From the NCBI GenBank assembly GCA_021821085.1, contig JAKACV010000006.1, positions 1 through 64,000 of the forward strand: a DNA stretch of 64,000 bases, in the 5' to 3' direction. The notes under the pieces were generated by a model, which worked only from the letters and a program-made list of their open reading frames with translations, ran no database searches and had not been told where the DNA came from. Position numbers and translations under genes: made by a program. This document shows positions 1 through 8,773 of this stretch, piece after piece. Positions within the stretch are counted from its first letter, which is position 1; the number at the start of each line of letters is the position of its first letter. Origin of the DNA: Bacillota bacterium (GTDB lineage Bacteria; Bacillota; Bacilli; Alicyclobacillales; SLC66).

Positions 1-2
1 CG

Positions 3-83
3 CAACTCGCACAGCAGGCGGAGAGCGGCACGCTGCAACTGGGTACCCCATCGGTCGCAAGCGGCGGCTACCGCGCGCCGTAA
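3..83 (+). CDS. C-terminal end of an unidentified gene (partial)
   Basis: Frame 3 is open from the window edge to a TAA at 81-83 and ends in a plausible tail (SVASGGYRAP). Base composition matches the GC-rich pilus genes that follow, and a terminator-like hairpin comes next, so this is probably the end of the preceding gene of that cluster. Too little is present to name a family; the call rests on frame and context only. Confidence 0.4.
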   Translation, partial: QLAQQAESGTLQLGTPSVASGGYRAP

Positions 84-100
84 CGAAATCGAACTCTTTC

Positions 101-137
101 GGGGCAGGCCATCATGGTCTGTCCCCATTTTGTTTTT
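101..137 (+). terminator. Intrinsic terminator or attenuator before the pilus genes
   Basis: GGGGCAG and CTGTCCCC arms around CCAT/ATGG form a strong hairpin at 101-126, followed by a T-rich tract (ATTTTGTTTTT). It separates the partial gene from the next gene, whose own ribosome-binding site (GAGGAGG) lies directly after it, so it could act as a terminator or partial attenuator. Confidence 0.6.
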
Positions 138-151
138 GAGGAGGGATTCGC

Positions 152-604
152 ATGCCAAGCAACCTCATCACAACGCTCTTTGCCATCTGCGTCAGCTTCG
201 CTGTGACGGTGATCCTCGTCCTTGCCCCGTCGCTGGTGGGCATGAAGATGCAGATGGACGGCATCACGGCGGATGCGGCTCGCGTGTATGCCATCACGGG
301 GAGCACGAGTGACGCGCAAAACGAAATGAGTGCCGATTTGTCTGCGATGAACTTACCGACGACGTGGAACGGTCAGACGCTGATTACGGTGAGTGCCGTC
401 TCACCCGGGAGTGGGCAGACGGGCATGAGCGCGACGTCCACGCCAACCTCCGCGAACGCCAGTTTGTCCATCGACTACAATGCGCCGATCCCGTTTGATC
501 GGGCACTCACGCTATTTGGCGGCCCGGCGCTCCCGGCAACCACCCCGATGACCGCCTTTGCGACACAGTGGAATGAGGTGCAGTACACGGGGGTGGGGCC
601 GTGA
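152..604 (+). CDS. Pilin-like/TadE-like membrane-anchored protein
   Basis: A 150-residue protein with one hydrophobic helix near the N terminus (about residues 5-32) and a Ser/Thr-rich extracellular part. The start ATG has a good GAGGAGG site. It overlaps the next gene by 4 bp (GTGA), so the two are translationally coupled. The layout resembles the small TadE/TadF or minor-pilin genes that accompany Tad/Flp-type pili, and a prepilin peptidase lies downstream. No diagnostic motif was recognised, so the pilus assignment is inference from size, topology and context. Confidence 0.6.
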   Translation: MPSNLITTLFAICVSFAVTVILVLAPSLVGMKMQMDGITADAARVYAITGSTSDAQNEMSADLSAMNLPTTWNGQTLITVSAVSPGSGQTGMSATSTPTSANASLSIDYNAPIPFDRALTLFGGPALPATTPMTAFATQWNEVQYTGVGP

Positions 605-1107
605 AGCGGCGACGACCTCTATGGGACTGGGTTCGCCAGGAAGACGGCTATACGTTTTCGCTCAACATGGCCTTCCTGTCCGTCACCGTCGGGATGATCT
701 TGCTGTTGATTCTGGCTTGGCTCGCGGCGGGTCTGGCGGCGGGGACAGACCTGCGCCGTGCGGCTGCAGCCGCCGCCCTCGCTGCACAGTCCCAAGTGAC
801 GCAGACGATCACAGGGTCGTCTGCGGGTTTCCTCACACAGGCAGAGTGGTCACTCACGGGCACGGTGAATGCCGCCGCGACCGAGGTGTTCGACGAAGAG
901 GTGAACGACATGCACTTGGCGCAGGTGTTTTCAAATCTATCGCTTGAAACAGGCATCAGCGGCAATCAGGTGACGGTTACCGTCAGCGGGGACTTTTTAC
1001 CGTTCTTCCTGCAGACAGCGGCCGCGCGGGTGCCGGGCCTGCAAGCGATGGCGGTGCCGATGAAAGCTGTGGTATCGGTGGATTATCCAGTTGTGGGAAA
1101 GGGGTGA
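601..1107 (+). CDS. TadE-like pilus-associated membrane protein
   Basis: A 168-residue protein. Residues about 18-50 form one long hydrophobic helix preceded by a charged, tryptophan-containing head (KRRRPLWDWVRQEDGYTFSLN), the typical topology of TadE/TadG-like pseudopilins. The start is GTG at 601, overlapping the upstream stop. The remainder is Ala/Thr-rich and probably extracellular. It belongs to the same operon as its neighbours, which end in a prepilin peptidase. The function is inferred from topology and neighbourhood. Confidence 0.6.
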   Translation: MKRRRPLWDWVRQEDGYTFSLNMAFLSVTVGMILLLILAWLAAGLAAGTDLRRAAAAAALAAQSQVTQTITGSSAGFLTQAEWSLTGTVNAAATEVFDEEVNDMHLAQVFSNLSLETGISGNQVTVTVSGDFLPFFLQTAAARVPGLQAMAVPMKAVVSVDYPVVGKG

Positions 1108-1114
1108 AGAAGAG

Positions 1115-2644
1115 ATGGAACGAGAAACCCGCATGCTCCTGTGGACGCTCTTCGCGGTCGGGGTATTGACGGTCGGGCTTTTGCCTGCCGCATTTGGCTC
1201 GTTCAATCATCTTGTGGCCGTCGGGGTGAAATCGAACACGAACATGGCACAGGCGCTCTGGAGTCAGTCCACAGAGCCCTCTTCGTACGTCAGTGGCTGG
1301 GCTGACAACACCACCGTGCCGCTCATTCCCGGTGCGGTCGAGGGTGTCCTGCAGCAGGCGACATGGGATACCAGTACATGGCCGCCAGCGCTTGTTCTTA
1401 CAGGTTACGGTTTCGGGAATCCCCCATCGACAGGCAACAGCAAAGCCACGCTGACCATCGCGGACAACAGCCGCGGGTGGCTGGCCTCGAATGGTCCCTC
1501 GACGGCCGTGCAGGCGGTGGTGCAGAGTTGGAGCAACAATAAAATTATGATTTCCGGTTTCACGAACTACGGGGGAGCGGATCTCACGAACTGGGCCGAT
1601 GGCCAAGGGAGTTGGGTCTTTGCACCGGGGGACGCGTTCACCGTGACGGTGACCAATCCACAAACCGGGAACAGCGGCACGCTTCGCGGCGTGGTTCCGC
1701 AAGGCGGCGTCACACCGACCCTTGCCCTAAATCCAGCGCCGACGCTGGTCGTCGGGCAATCCACGGTGCTCAGTGGACGAGTCACGTTGGCTGGGCAACC
1801 GCTGCCCAACCAAACGGTGAGCGTGACGGCTTCGTCAGGAACGCTCGGGGGCAGCGTCTATACGAACCAACCGAGTGAACACGCAGTTGTCACCGATGGC
1901 AATGGGACATTTTCCATTCCATATACGGCGACATCGCCGGGGACAGCTTCGATCACAGTATCTGCAGACGGACAGAGTGTGAACGAAGGCATAAGTGTCG
2001 TGCAACCGACGGCAAATATCGAAATCCTCAATCCCTCTCCGCTGCCGACGTCGGTGCCACTGGGTCAGCCAATTGAACTGCAGGCGAACGCCAATGTGCT
2101 GCCAAGCAGTGACCGTATCGCAATCATTGAGAATCACAGTGGTTCGAGTCAGGTGCTGGCCACGGCTGCGATGCTTCCCCTGCCGCTTTGGCATTCGGAA
2201 TCGGTGCCCGGGCAGGTTTCGTACTTCAGTGAAATTCTCGCGCCGGATGGCAGCGTGCTGGCGAGAAGCACTTCGTTCGCGGTGAACTGGTCCGAACCGC
2301 TTTCGGTGCAGGTCACGGAATTCACACCAGACGGCAGCGACAGTGGAAGTCCCGAGCACGAGTACTATCTGTCGATGTCCGTGAACAGCGACAACCTCAC
2401 GCGAAACATCCAACTGACCAACCTCACGCACCCTGGCACGACATTCCCCGGGGACTTTGACTTTTTTGAGAGCAGCTTGACGAATCAGACATTTGTCACA
2501 GAAACGACCACGGGCGCGATGCCGGGAGACGTTATGCAGGTATCGGTGGAAACGACTGGGGGCGTTTGGGTTTCGCAGAATGTCACACTGCCGGGTATCA
2601 TGGGTGCCTGTCTGTACGGTTGTCCGGAGTGGACAAGTCATTGA
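1115..2644 (+). CDS. Secreted or surface protein with Ig-like (Big/invasin-type) domain
   Basis: Start chosen at ATG 1115, 8 bases after AGGGGTGA; an upstream in-frame TTG at 1091 lacks this spacing. The product is about 509 residues: a short N-terminal membrane helix (residues about 6-27), then a beta-rich, Thr/Ser/Asn/Gly-rich body. A segment near 1725-1990 reads like a bacterial Ig-like fold (VVGQSTVLSGRVTLAGQPLP, then TSPGTASITVSADGQS). The position between pilin-like genes and a prepilin peptidase suggests a surface adhesin or pilus-tip component. That role is inference; the Ig-like pattern is visible. Confidence 0.65.
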   Translation: MERETRMLLWTLFAVGVLTVGLLPAAFGSFNHLVAVGVKSNTNMAQALWSQSTEPSSYVSGWADNTTVPLIPGAVEGVLQQATWDTSTWPPALVLTGYGFGNPPSTGNSKATLTIADNSRGWLASNGPSTAVQAVVQSWSNNKIMISGFTNYGGADLTNWADGQGSWVFAPGDAFTVTVTNPQTGNSGTLRGVVPQGGVTPTLALNPAPTLVVGQSTVLSGRVTLAGQPLPNQTVSVTASSGTLGGSVYTNQPSEHAVVTDGNGTFSIPYTATSPGTASITVSADGQSVNEGISVVQPTANIEILNPSPLPTSVPLGQPIELQANANVLPSSDRIAIIENHSGSSQVLATAAMLPLPLWHSESVPGQVSYFSEILAPDGSVLARSTSFAVNWSEPLSVQVTEFTPDGSDSGSPEHEYYLSMSVNSDNLTRNIQLTNLTHPGTTFPGDFDFFESSLTNQTFVTETTTGAMPGDVMQVSVETTGGVWVSQNVTLPGIMGACLYGCPEWTSH

Positions 2645-2684
2645 TGAATGGGGAGAAATCCGTTTTGCGGATGGGGGTGGAGAC

Positions 2685-3170
2685 TTGTTTGCGGTGTGGG
2701 GTAAGGAAGCATGGTTCGGGTTGGGGATGGCTCACGGATCGTGGATATGGATCGCGTTCCTTGTCTTCTCAAGTGTCGCAGCGTGGTTTGATATCCGGGA
2801 GCGACGGATTCCAAATGGGTTGAACATACTTGGGTTTTCGTTCTTCCTGGCGTGGCATATTGGCGGTGGTTCGGGGACAGCGGCGGTTTTTGCATTCGTT
2901 TGCACCGGGCTGTTGCTGCTCGTTCCGACGCTCCTTGGACTCTGGGGGCAGGGAGACTGGAAGATGGCCATGGTTTGCGGGGCAGCACTCGGTGTGCTGC
3001 CCACGCTGTTCATATGGTGGATGGCTCTGCTCCTGGCCAAGATCTACAGCACTGTCGCCAAAAAGTACAGGCTTCGATGGCAACAAACCGACACGAAGAG
3101 AGGACTGCCCGTGGCCGTGTTCGTCCTAATGGCGGCGACTCTTTTCTATGTAGCCGTGTCTCTTTTCTGA
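2685..3170 (+). CDS. Prepilin peptidase (A24 family, TadV/CpaA-like)
   Basis: An integral-membrane aspartic protease that cleaves type IV or Flp prepilin leaders. Both catalytic aspartates of the A24 family are visible: the first in WFDIRERRIPN near the N terminus, the second in the G-x-GD motif (GQGDWKM) in the middle. Length (about 161 residues) and 4-5 hydrophobic segments fit the short, methylase-free TadV/CpaA type. TTG 2685 is chosen because GGGGGTGG lies 5-12 bases upstream; ATG 2727 is the alternative. It completes the pilus-like operon; the terminator overlaps its 3' end. Confidence 0.8.
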   Translation: MFAVWGKEAWFGLGMAHGSWIWIAFLVFSSVAAWFDIRERRIPNGLNILGFSFFLAWHIGGGSGTAAVFAFVCTGLLLLVPTLLGLWGQGDWKMAMVCGAALGVLPTLFIWWMALLLAKIYSTVAKKYRLRWQQTDTKRGLPVAVFVLMAATLFYVAVSLF

Positions 3171-3192
3171 AAAGGACATGGCTACATTTTTT
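3150..3192 (+). terminator. Intrinsic terminator of the pilus-like operon
   Basis: GTAGCC...GGCTAC with an extended imperfect stem (TGTC/GACA, CTTTT/AAAGG) around a CTGA loop, followed by ATTTTTTG. It overlaps the last codons of the prepilin peptidase gene. Confidence 0.75.
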
Positions 3193-3220
3193 GAATTGCG
3201 TCTAGGAAGGAGAACTCTTC

Positions 3221-4063
3221 ATGCGATTGTCCGATGCATCCAACCGATATCTGACCCTCCGCGCGCAGGAGGGGTACTCGCCCTATACAGTAAAGGCCTA
3301 CCGGGTGCAGCATCGCCTGTTGATAAAAGACATCGGGGACGTCGAGATCGACACTGTCACCTTGGAACAACTGCGGGAACATCTGCAGCAGCACATGCAT
3401 TTGAAAGCGAGCAGTCTCGGGCACAAGGTACGAGCCATAAAAAGTCTCTTCAAGTGGTTGGTGGAAGAGGATCTCCTTGTACGCAATCCGACCATGAAGT
3501 TGAAGGAACCGAAGCTTGGAAAACGTGTGCCAAAGGCACTCACCATCGATGAACTAGAAATGCTGCGGGATTCCTGCACCAGTGTCTTGGAGCATGCGCT
3601 TGTGGAATTCTTCTTCGCCACGGGATGTCGGGTGGGGGAGATTCACAAACTCGACCGCAGTGCAATTGATTGGCAGCGCGGCTGTGTGAATGTGATAGGG
3701 AAAGGAAACAAAGAACGAGAGGTGTACTTCGGCTCGAAGGCTCGCATATGGCTACAGCGGTATCTGAATCATCGTGGAGATAAGGATGCGGCGCTGTTTG
3801 TGACCGAGCGGAATCCTCACCGGATGTCAATTCATCAGATTGAGTACATTTTCAATCGGATCGCGAATCGCTGCGAGTTACAGGCAAAAGTTTCACCCCA
3901 CAAAATGAGACATACGCTCGCAACGGTGTTGCTCAATCAGGGCGCACCCCTCGTTGCCGTGCAGTCTATTTTGGGACATGAGAAACCGGAGACCACGCAG
4001 TTGTACGCATCCCTTAGTGGCACCGTCCGCCAGCAAGCGTATCAGCGATATTTCGTGCAGTGA
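3221..4063 (+). CDS. Tyrosine recombinase (phage-integrase/Xer-like)
   Basis: A 280-residue site-specific recombinase with an N-terminal SAM-like core-binding domain (about 1-95) and a C-terminal catalytic domain. The catalytic set is complete: R137 (GCRVGE), K161 (GKGNKERE), H227 and R230 (SPHKMRHT), H253 (LGHEKPE) and Y262 (TTQLYA). Start ATG 3221 follows GGAAGGAGA. It stands alone after the pilus terminator and is GC-rich like its upstream neighbours. It differs from the xerD at 33.9 kb and probably belongs to the accessory region; which element it mobilises is not evident. Confidence 0.85.
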   Translation: MRLSDASNRYLTLRAQEGYSPYTVKAYRVQHRLLIKDIGDVEIDTVTLEQLREHLQQHMHLKASSLGHKVRAIKSLFKWLVEEDLLVRNPTMKLKEPKLGKRVPKALTIDELEMLRDSCTSVLEHALVEFFFATGCRVGEIHKLDRSAIDWQRGCVNVIGKGNKEREVYFGSKARIWLQRYLNHRGDKDAALFVTERNPHRMSIHQIEYIFNRIANRCELQAKVSPHKMRHTLATVLLNQGAPLVAVQSILGHEKPETTQLYASLSGTVRQQAYQRYFVQ

Positions 4064-4244
4064 TGAATGTCTGCAAAACCAATCGTCGCCGTGTATACTG
4101 GGGGAAAGGATGCTAGGAGCGCGAAGAAGAACTGGCATCGAGCCATCCGCACACGGCGACTTTATGCAGAAAAATTGCATGATTATGCGAAACAAGCGAA
4201 TTGACTTCTGCCGATTTCGGGCAGAAGAGTATAAGAACTGGACG

Positions 4245-4670
4245 GTGAAACCATCGGTTAATTACAAGATTGTGGAACGGGCACCAACACCAGATGAATA
4301 TCGTAATCTTTGCGTTTCTGTGGGTTGGGAATCTGTCATGAATTTTGATGTAGCCCCAAAAGCCATCGAGAATTCATTATACGCCGTTGTAGCAGTGCAG
4401 GACGAGCAAACTGTAGGCATGGGTCGGATTGTCGGAGATGGTGCGATAGTTTACTACGTCCAGGATATTGCTGTATCACCAAAGTACCAAAAACGTGGTA
4501 TTGGGACAAAAATCTTAGACACGTTGATGGAGTATATAAAGACTCATGCTCCAGAGAAAGCGTTTATTGGTTTGTTTGCGGCAGAGGGAACTGTGCCTTT
4601 TTATGAGCAGTATGGATTTAAAGATTATTCACCGTCGATGACAGGAATCTTTCGTGTAACGCCAATCTGA
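4245..4670 (+). CDS. GNAT-family N-acetyltransferase
   Basis: About 141 residues. The acetyl-CoA-binding motif A is clear (DIAVSPKYQKRGIGTKIL, the R/Q-x-x-G-x-G/A loop), as is the C-terminal motif FYEQYGF. The substrate cannot be deduced. GTG 4245 gives the usual N terminus (KPSVNYKIVERAPTPDEY) but has a weak ribosome site; ATG 4185 in the same frame is the alternative. Base composition (about 43% GC) is lower than the recombinase upstream, so this gene and the next ones look like separately acquired DNA. Confidence 0.75.
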   Translation: MKPSVNYKIVERAPTPDEYRNLCVSVGWESVMNFDVAPKAIENSLYAVVAVQDEQTVGMGRIVGDGAIVYYVQDIAVSPKYQKRGIGTKILDTLMEYIKTHAPEKAFIGLFAAEGTVPFYEQYGFKDYSPSMTGIFRVTPI

Positions 4671-4700
4671 CACAAAGACTTATCTTGTTGCACATAAGGG

Positions 4701-5464
4701 TTGCGACATGTAAGTTGTCGATAATCATATGGTGAAAACCCATCCGGTCAGAACTGCGACCGCGAGCCTACCGTGACGTGGGATGGTGGTAACGCTGTCT
4801 TGCGAAAGCTCACGGGACAATGTAGCCGCGTCCGATAGGGTGATTCGGGCAGGAGCTAGGTTGCAGATGCATGGTGAACAACAGTGAACCCCATATAAAC
4901 CGCGTCACGCAAAGCAAGCGAAACACCCTGTTACGCTTGAGCCAAAAGGCAAGTAGCCGGAATGAGCACTCCCGTTTTGCTGATTCGCAGTTCCGAAGGC
5001 TATCGCGGGAGTCGGGGCACCTAAACATCTGATTATGGGGTTATCGGCGAAACATGGTAAGCCCCATGGGGTCTGTTTGAATGAACAGTAAGCGGATTGC
5101 GAGTGAAGCAGAACTCCCTAGGGGGTAGAAGAGTGGACAAAAAGCGAATGCCACCCTGTAATCGGGCGGATAGGGACGGTGGCAAGACCACCTATGTCCT
5201 AACGCGAAAGCGTGCAGACTTGTCCGAGGTGACCGAACTGGAAATCTCGTAGCACGAGACGAATGGAATAACCTGTTATGAACCAATTATCCGTCCTAGA
5301 GACGAGTCAACAGGTTACACTCGAAAGAGGGTACTAGAAATCGCATACCACGTCTACGGGTTATCGAGGCTACTAGCGAGGTGGCTTGAGCCGTGTGACA
5401 CGGAAACGGTCACGCACGGTTCTTAGGGGGCAAGGGCACCGCGAGGTGCCTAAGCTACCCGGTA
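4701..5464 (+). ncRNA. Group II intron RNA without an encoded protein
   Basis: Domain V is unmistakable at 5388-5422: GAGCCGTG / CACGGTTC basal helix, AGC catalytic triad, two-base CG bulge on the 3' side, TGAC/GTCA upper helix and a GAAA tetraloop. Domain VI follows at about 5426-5460 (GGCACC/GGTGCC hairpin, then CTACCC). About 690 bases of structured, GC-alternating sequence with no credible ORF precede domain V, the size expected for domains I-IV. The 5' end is set near TTGCGAC (4701), similar to the GUGYG consensus, and the 3' end near 5460-5466; both ends are approximate. No maturase/reverse-transcriptase gene is present, so splicing or mobility would need a protein supplied in trans. 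Confidence 0.8.
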
Positions 5465-5628
5465 GCTTGTGTCCCGGTGTGAAACGCGCACGGATTCTGC
5501 ATGCAAATACAGTGTTCAAGTTGAGCGTTTTATGGGGCAATCGGGCAGAATAACCGAACAGTGAGTACTAAAATACGGTCAGATTATAGTTGAGTTGAGA
5601 CAGAAGAGACGAGAAAGGTGAGACTAAT

Positions 5629-6429
5629 GTGAAAGACGCACCAAAGTACAATGAGATAGGTAAGACATACAACTCATTTCGCAAAGCTGACCCCAGAATA
5701 GTACAGTCGCTACAGGATTTTTTGGAACTGCCCTCGGGCTCAACGATAGCAGACATCGGTTCAGGGACAGGAAACTACAGTGCCGCCTTGGCAAACATAG
5801 GCTTCAATGTACTTGCTATCGAACCATCAGAAGTGATGAGAAATCAAGCAGTAAAACATGAAAATGTACAATGGTTTGAAGGAATTGCTGAGAATATCCC
5901 GTTAGATACATCATCGGTCGATGGTGTAATTTGTACTTTGGCGACACACCATTTCACTGACTTACAAAAAGCATTTTCGGAAATGTCCCGCATCCTGAAA
6001 AAGGGTGGGAAGAATGTTCTCTTTATCTCCGACCCAAGACAGTGTTCACCAGAAAATTGTTGGTTAATGCATTATTTTAAGCTGATATTTGAGCAATCGT
6101 ATCAGGTGTACAAACCGCTTGATGAGATTACACGATTGTTGACAGTTGCATTTGGAACAGATCCACACGTTCATCCATTCTTGCTTCCACCTGATACTCA
6201 AGACGGCTTTTTTATTTCGGCTTGGAAGCATCCCAGACGTTATCTAGACCCTGTTTTTCAAGCAGGTGTATCTCCATTGGCAAAGGCACCGAAGACCGTC
6301 ATCAAACCTATCTTACAAAAACTACAGTCGGATTTGGATTCAGGTCATTGGCAAGAGATGTTCCCCAATGTAGCCACAAGTGCTGAATATGAAGGCGGGT
6401 ACAGGTTCGTAGTTAGCACAAAGTCGTGA
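5629..6429 (+). CDS. Class I SAM-dependent methyltransferase (UbiE-like)
   Basis: 266 residues with the SAM-binding motif I (IADIGSGTGNYS, about residues 40-52), motif II acidic end (LAIEPSE), and motif IV/post-I (VDGVICTLATHHFTD). Typical of the Methyltransf_11/25 families acting on small molecules; the acceptor is unknown. GTG start at 5629 with AGAAAGGTGAG upstream. It lies downstream of the group II intron in the low-GC accessory patch, and nothing nearby indicates a pathway. Confidence 0.75.
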   Translation: MKDAPKYNEIGKTYNSFRKADPRIVQSLQDFLELPSGSTIADIGSGTGNYSAALANIGFNVLAIEPSEVMRNQAVKHENVQWFEGIAENIPLDTSSVDGVICTLATHHFTDLQKAFSEMSRILKKGGKNVLFISDPRQCSPENCWLMHYFKLIFEQSYQVYKPLDEITRLLTVAFGTDPHVHPFLLPPDTQDGFFISAWKHPRRYLDPVFQAGVSPLAKAPKTVIKPILQKLQSDLDSGHWQEMFPNVATSAEYEGGYRFVVSTKS

Positions 6430-6647
6430 CATCAAATAAATGCCTCCGCTGTTGGACAAACGGGTGCTGGTCTCGAAAAAGGATTTGCTCCCTCCCGTTC
6501 ATGCATAAATATCTACTGAGGAATTTTCTGGGTTCTGTCGTTATCGGGGCAGGTAACCGCAAGAAGACTTTGTAAATCACAGACCAGGAATTATATGGAT
6601 TATAGTCGAATTTTGAGTACAAGTAACTATGAAGGGGATACGTCAAA

Positions 6648-6941
6648 ATGATTCTTGAAGCCGCTATGTTGAATGTTAAAAACGGTATGGAAGAGGATTT
6701 CGAAGAGGCATTCAAACAAGCTTCGAAAATCATTTCAAGTATGGACGGATATATAACTCACCAATTACAGCGATGTCTCGAAACGCCAGGCAAGTATTTA
6801 TTGTTGGTTCATTGGAGCGACCTTGAAAGCCATACTGTTGGTTTTAGAGAATCAGTGGAGTATCAAGAATGGAAAAGGCTGACACATCACTTTTACGACC
6901 CATTTCCAACTGTAGACCATTTCGAACAAGTGAGCCTGTAA
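6648..6941 (+). CDS. Antibiotic-biosynthesis-monooxygenase (ABM) domain protein
   Basis: 97 residues, the standard length for a single ABM (dimeric alpha-beta barrel) domain. The pattern I-x-E-A-x-x-x-V-K-x-G-x-E-x-x-F-x-x-A-F and the C-terminal LLVHWSDLESH...F..S..YQEWKRLTHHFYDPFPTVDHF are typical. Members include small monooxygenases and IsdG-like enzymes; the substrate is unknown. ATG 6648 follows GAAGGGGATACGTCAAA. The 218 bases before it hold no supported gene. Confidence 0.75.
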   Translation: MILEAAMLNVKNGMEEDFEEAFKQASKIISSMDGYITHQLQRCLETPGKYLLLVHWSDLESHTVGFRESVEYQEWKRLTHHFYDPFPTVDHFEQVSL

Positions 6942-7044
6942 TTTTGGACTCGGGTGCGAATACGGCAGAAGGAAGCTATCTCCAAACTGAATAATGATAC
7001 GATTACACTGCGGTTTTATAAGGTTCTACTGTATACTCACGCCT

Positions 7045-7083
7045 CCAGTCGGATCAACAAGAACGATATGCGGATCCGACTGG
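7045..7083. repeat. Perfect 11-bp inverted repeat downstream of the serine recombinase
   Basis: CCAGTCGGATC (7045-7055) and GATCCGACTGG (7073-7083) are exact inverse copies around a 17-base spacer. It lies 26 bases beyond the stop codon of the minus-strand recombinase gene. There is no T tract on either side, so it may be a recombinase-related site rather than a terminator. Confidence 0.6.
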
Positions 7084-7108
7084 ACGCGCGGACACTTAGC
7101 AACTGAGG

Positions 7109-8602
7109 TTACCGAAATTGGACACGAACATCAATGCCATCGGGGCCTCGCGTATAGTCAATGCGTTCAATCAGCAGTTTCGCGAGTCGATTTCTCTCCT
7201 TGACCTCGATACGTTCTTTCCACGCGGATTTGAACGCCTCGAACCTTTGCACCCGCAGTGCGCGCGTCGGTTCGGTGCATCCATCAAGGTTATCGCGTAG
7301 TTGATAGATTTCGTTCTCCTTCTTCACAATCAGGGTCCTCAAACGCTCCAGTCGTGTGGTGTAGTCTTGTTTGGAGAGATCGCCCATCACGAACAGGTCC
7401 TGCAACCGGTTCACCCCTTCTCTCAGGCGTTCGAGTTCAGCCTCCTTCATTTGTAACAGACGTTCCGATACTAGAACGGGTTCCTCGGCATCCGCTGGCA
7501 TCTGGAGGAGTTCCGTTTCATATTGCCGCATACTTTCGAACACGGCGGTTTCTACAGGCTCGAGTTCGATGCCCGGATTGCCGCAGATGATTCCGTCGTT
7601 GCCTGGTCTTTGGCACTTCTTGACGAGGGTTCTGCCGTTTTCTTTCGGCTGAAACTTCAGCGAGGAACCGCACCGGCCACAATGGAGGAGACCGGAGAGA
7701 AAGTAGGTTCCATGCCTTGAATGTTTGGGCTGAACGCGACGCCCTTCCAAGAGGTTGATGATCTGCAGATGTTCTGCCGGTGTCTTCACGGCAGGGTGTG
7801 CGTTTTCGACGATGATCCAATTTTCTCTGGGGATCACTTTGAAGGGCGCGGTCTGACGCTTTTTATGCAGTCCACCGTTGGTTTTGCCGTACACCACGCG
7901 GCCCAAGTGAACTTCGTTGATGATGAGGCGATACAGTACACTGTCGGACCAGCGTGCTCCTTTTGGAGAGGGGACAGTGCGGCGGTTGAGCTCTGCGCAG
8001 ACCGCGCTGCAGGTTTCACCGCTTAAAATTTGATCTTTGATAAAACGATAGGTTTGGAGCTTTGCAGGGTCAACCTGCAGGCTGTGGACGTCCGCGTTGT
8101 ATACGTAGGGAAATGGGGCCGGACCGTTCGTCCAGTGGCCAAGGCGAGCGCCAATCTTCTTGCCGCGCTGGAACCGCTTTTTGATCATCCGGTACTCATA
8201 CCTGGCGAACACGCCTTCGATGTCCGTCATAAGTTCCTGGTCCTCGTCGTTCAAGTCATAGACACGTATCGGCGTGACCACGACCGTGTGGGAGCGCTTG
8301 AGAATTTTCTCGATCCGTGCGCGGTCCTCCTTGTCGCCCCGGCTGAGGCGGTCATAGTCGATTACGACGACCGCATCGTAGAAGTCGTTTTCGACGTCGC
8401 TGAGCAGGCGTTTGAATTCGGGTCGGAATTCAATGCTGTCGGAACTGCCGATTTCCCGGTAGATCACATAGCGCCAAGTGTTTTGGCGAGCGAGATCGGT
8501 GAGGGCGGTTTCGTGTTTGAGCAAAACGTCTTCCTCGCCGTCCGAATCATCGCGACTCTTGCGCAGATAGATGGCCACTTCGTAGATTTTCTTGGGCTCC
8601 AT
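7109..8602 (-). CDS. Large serine recombinase (resolvase + recombinase + zinc-ribbon)
   Basis: 497 residues in the order of large serine integrases. The resolvase domain (about 8-150) has the nucleophile Ser in YLRKSRDD and the DYDRLSRGD motif. The Recombinase domain (about 170-270) follows, then the zinc ribbon (GLLHCGRCGSSLKF ... CQRPGNDGIICGN, about 305-350) and a C-terminal coiled coil (about 375-450). ATG start with GAGGTGATACAGTC upstream on the minus strand. Such enzymes integrate and excise phages and islands. It is GC-rich (about 55%), unlike the chromosome right of 9.6 kb, so it is probably the integrase of the left-hand island. It is related to, but clearly distinct from, the recombinase at 59.7 kb. 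Confidence 0.9.
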   Translation of the reverse strand: MEPKKIYEVAIYLRKSRDDSDGEEDVLLKHETALTDLARQNTWRYVIYREIGSSDSIEFRPEFKRLLSDVENDFYDAVVVIDYDRLSRGDKEDRARIEKILKRSHTVVVTPIRVYDLNDEDQELMTDIEGVFARYEYRMIKKRFQRGKKIGARLGHWTNGPAPFPYVYNADVHSLQVDPAKLQTYRFIKDQILSGETCSAVCAELNRRTVPSPKGARWSDSVLYRLIINEVHLGRVVYGKTNGGLHKKRQTAPFKVIPRENWIIVENAHPAVKTPAEHLQIINLLEGRRVQPKHSRHGTYFLSGLLHCGRCGSSLKFQPKENGRTLVKKCQRPGNDGIICGNPGIELEPVETAVFESMRQYETELLQMPADAEEPVLVSERLLQMKEAELERLREGVNRLQDLFVMGDLSKQDYTTRLERLRTLIVKKENEIYQLRDNLDGCTEPTRALRVQRFEAFKSAWKERIEVKERNRLAKLLIERIDYTRGPDGIDVRVQFR

Positions 8603-8773
8603 GACTGTATCACCTCGATATGTGGCGTGATTTCCCTACCGCATGTTCAGCTTTGCTCTGGACGGTGAACGAGTCAACGGCAACGAATGGAGAGACCGCG
8701 GGAGTTAAGGCTGCGGATGAAAGGATGGGTATGGCCTTGGATCAGCCCCGAAAGAATACTCGGGGCGTCTGGT

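Noticed and set aside
4810-5286. Small ORFs on the minus strand within the group II intron
   Set aside because: They have no ribosome sites or protein-like conservation and lie in sequence explained by intron RNA structure.
8030-8668. A long plus-strand ORF opposite the left serine recombinase
   Set aside because: It is a shadow of the minus-strand gene caused by its GC-rich third positions; the minus strand has all the family motifs.
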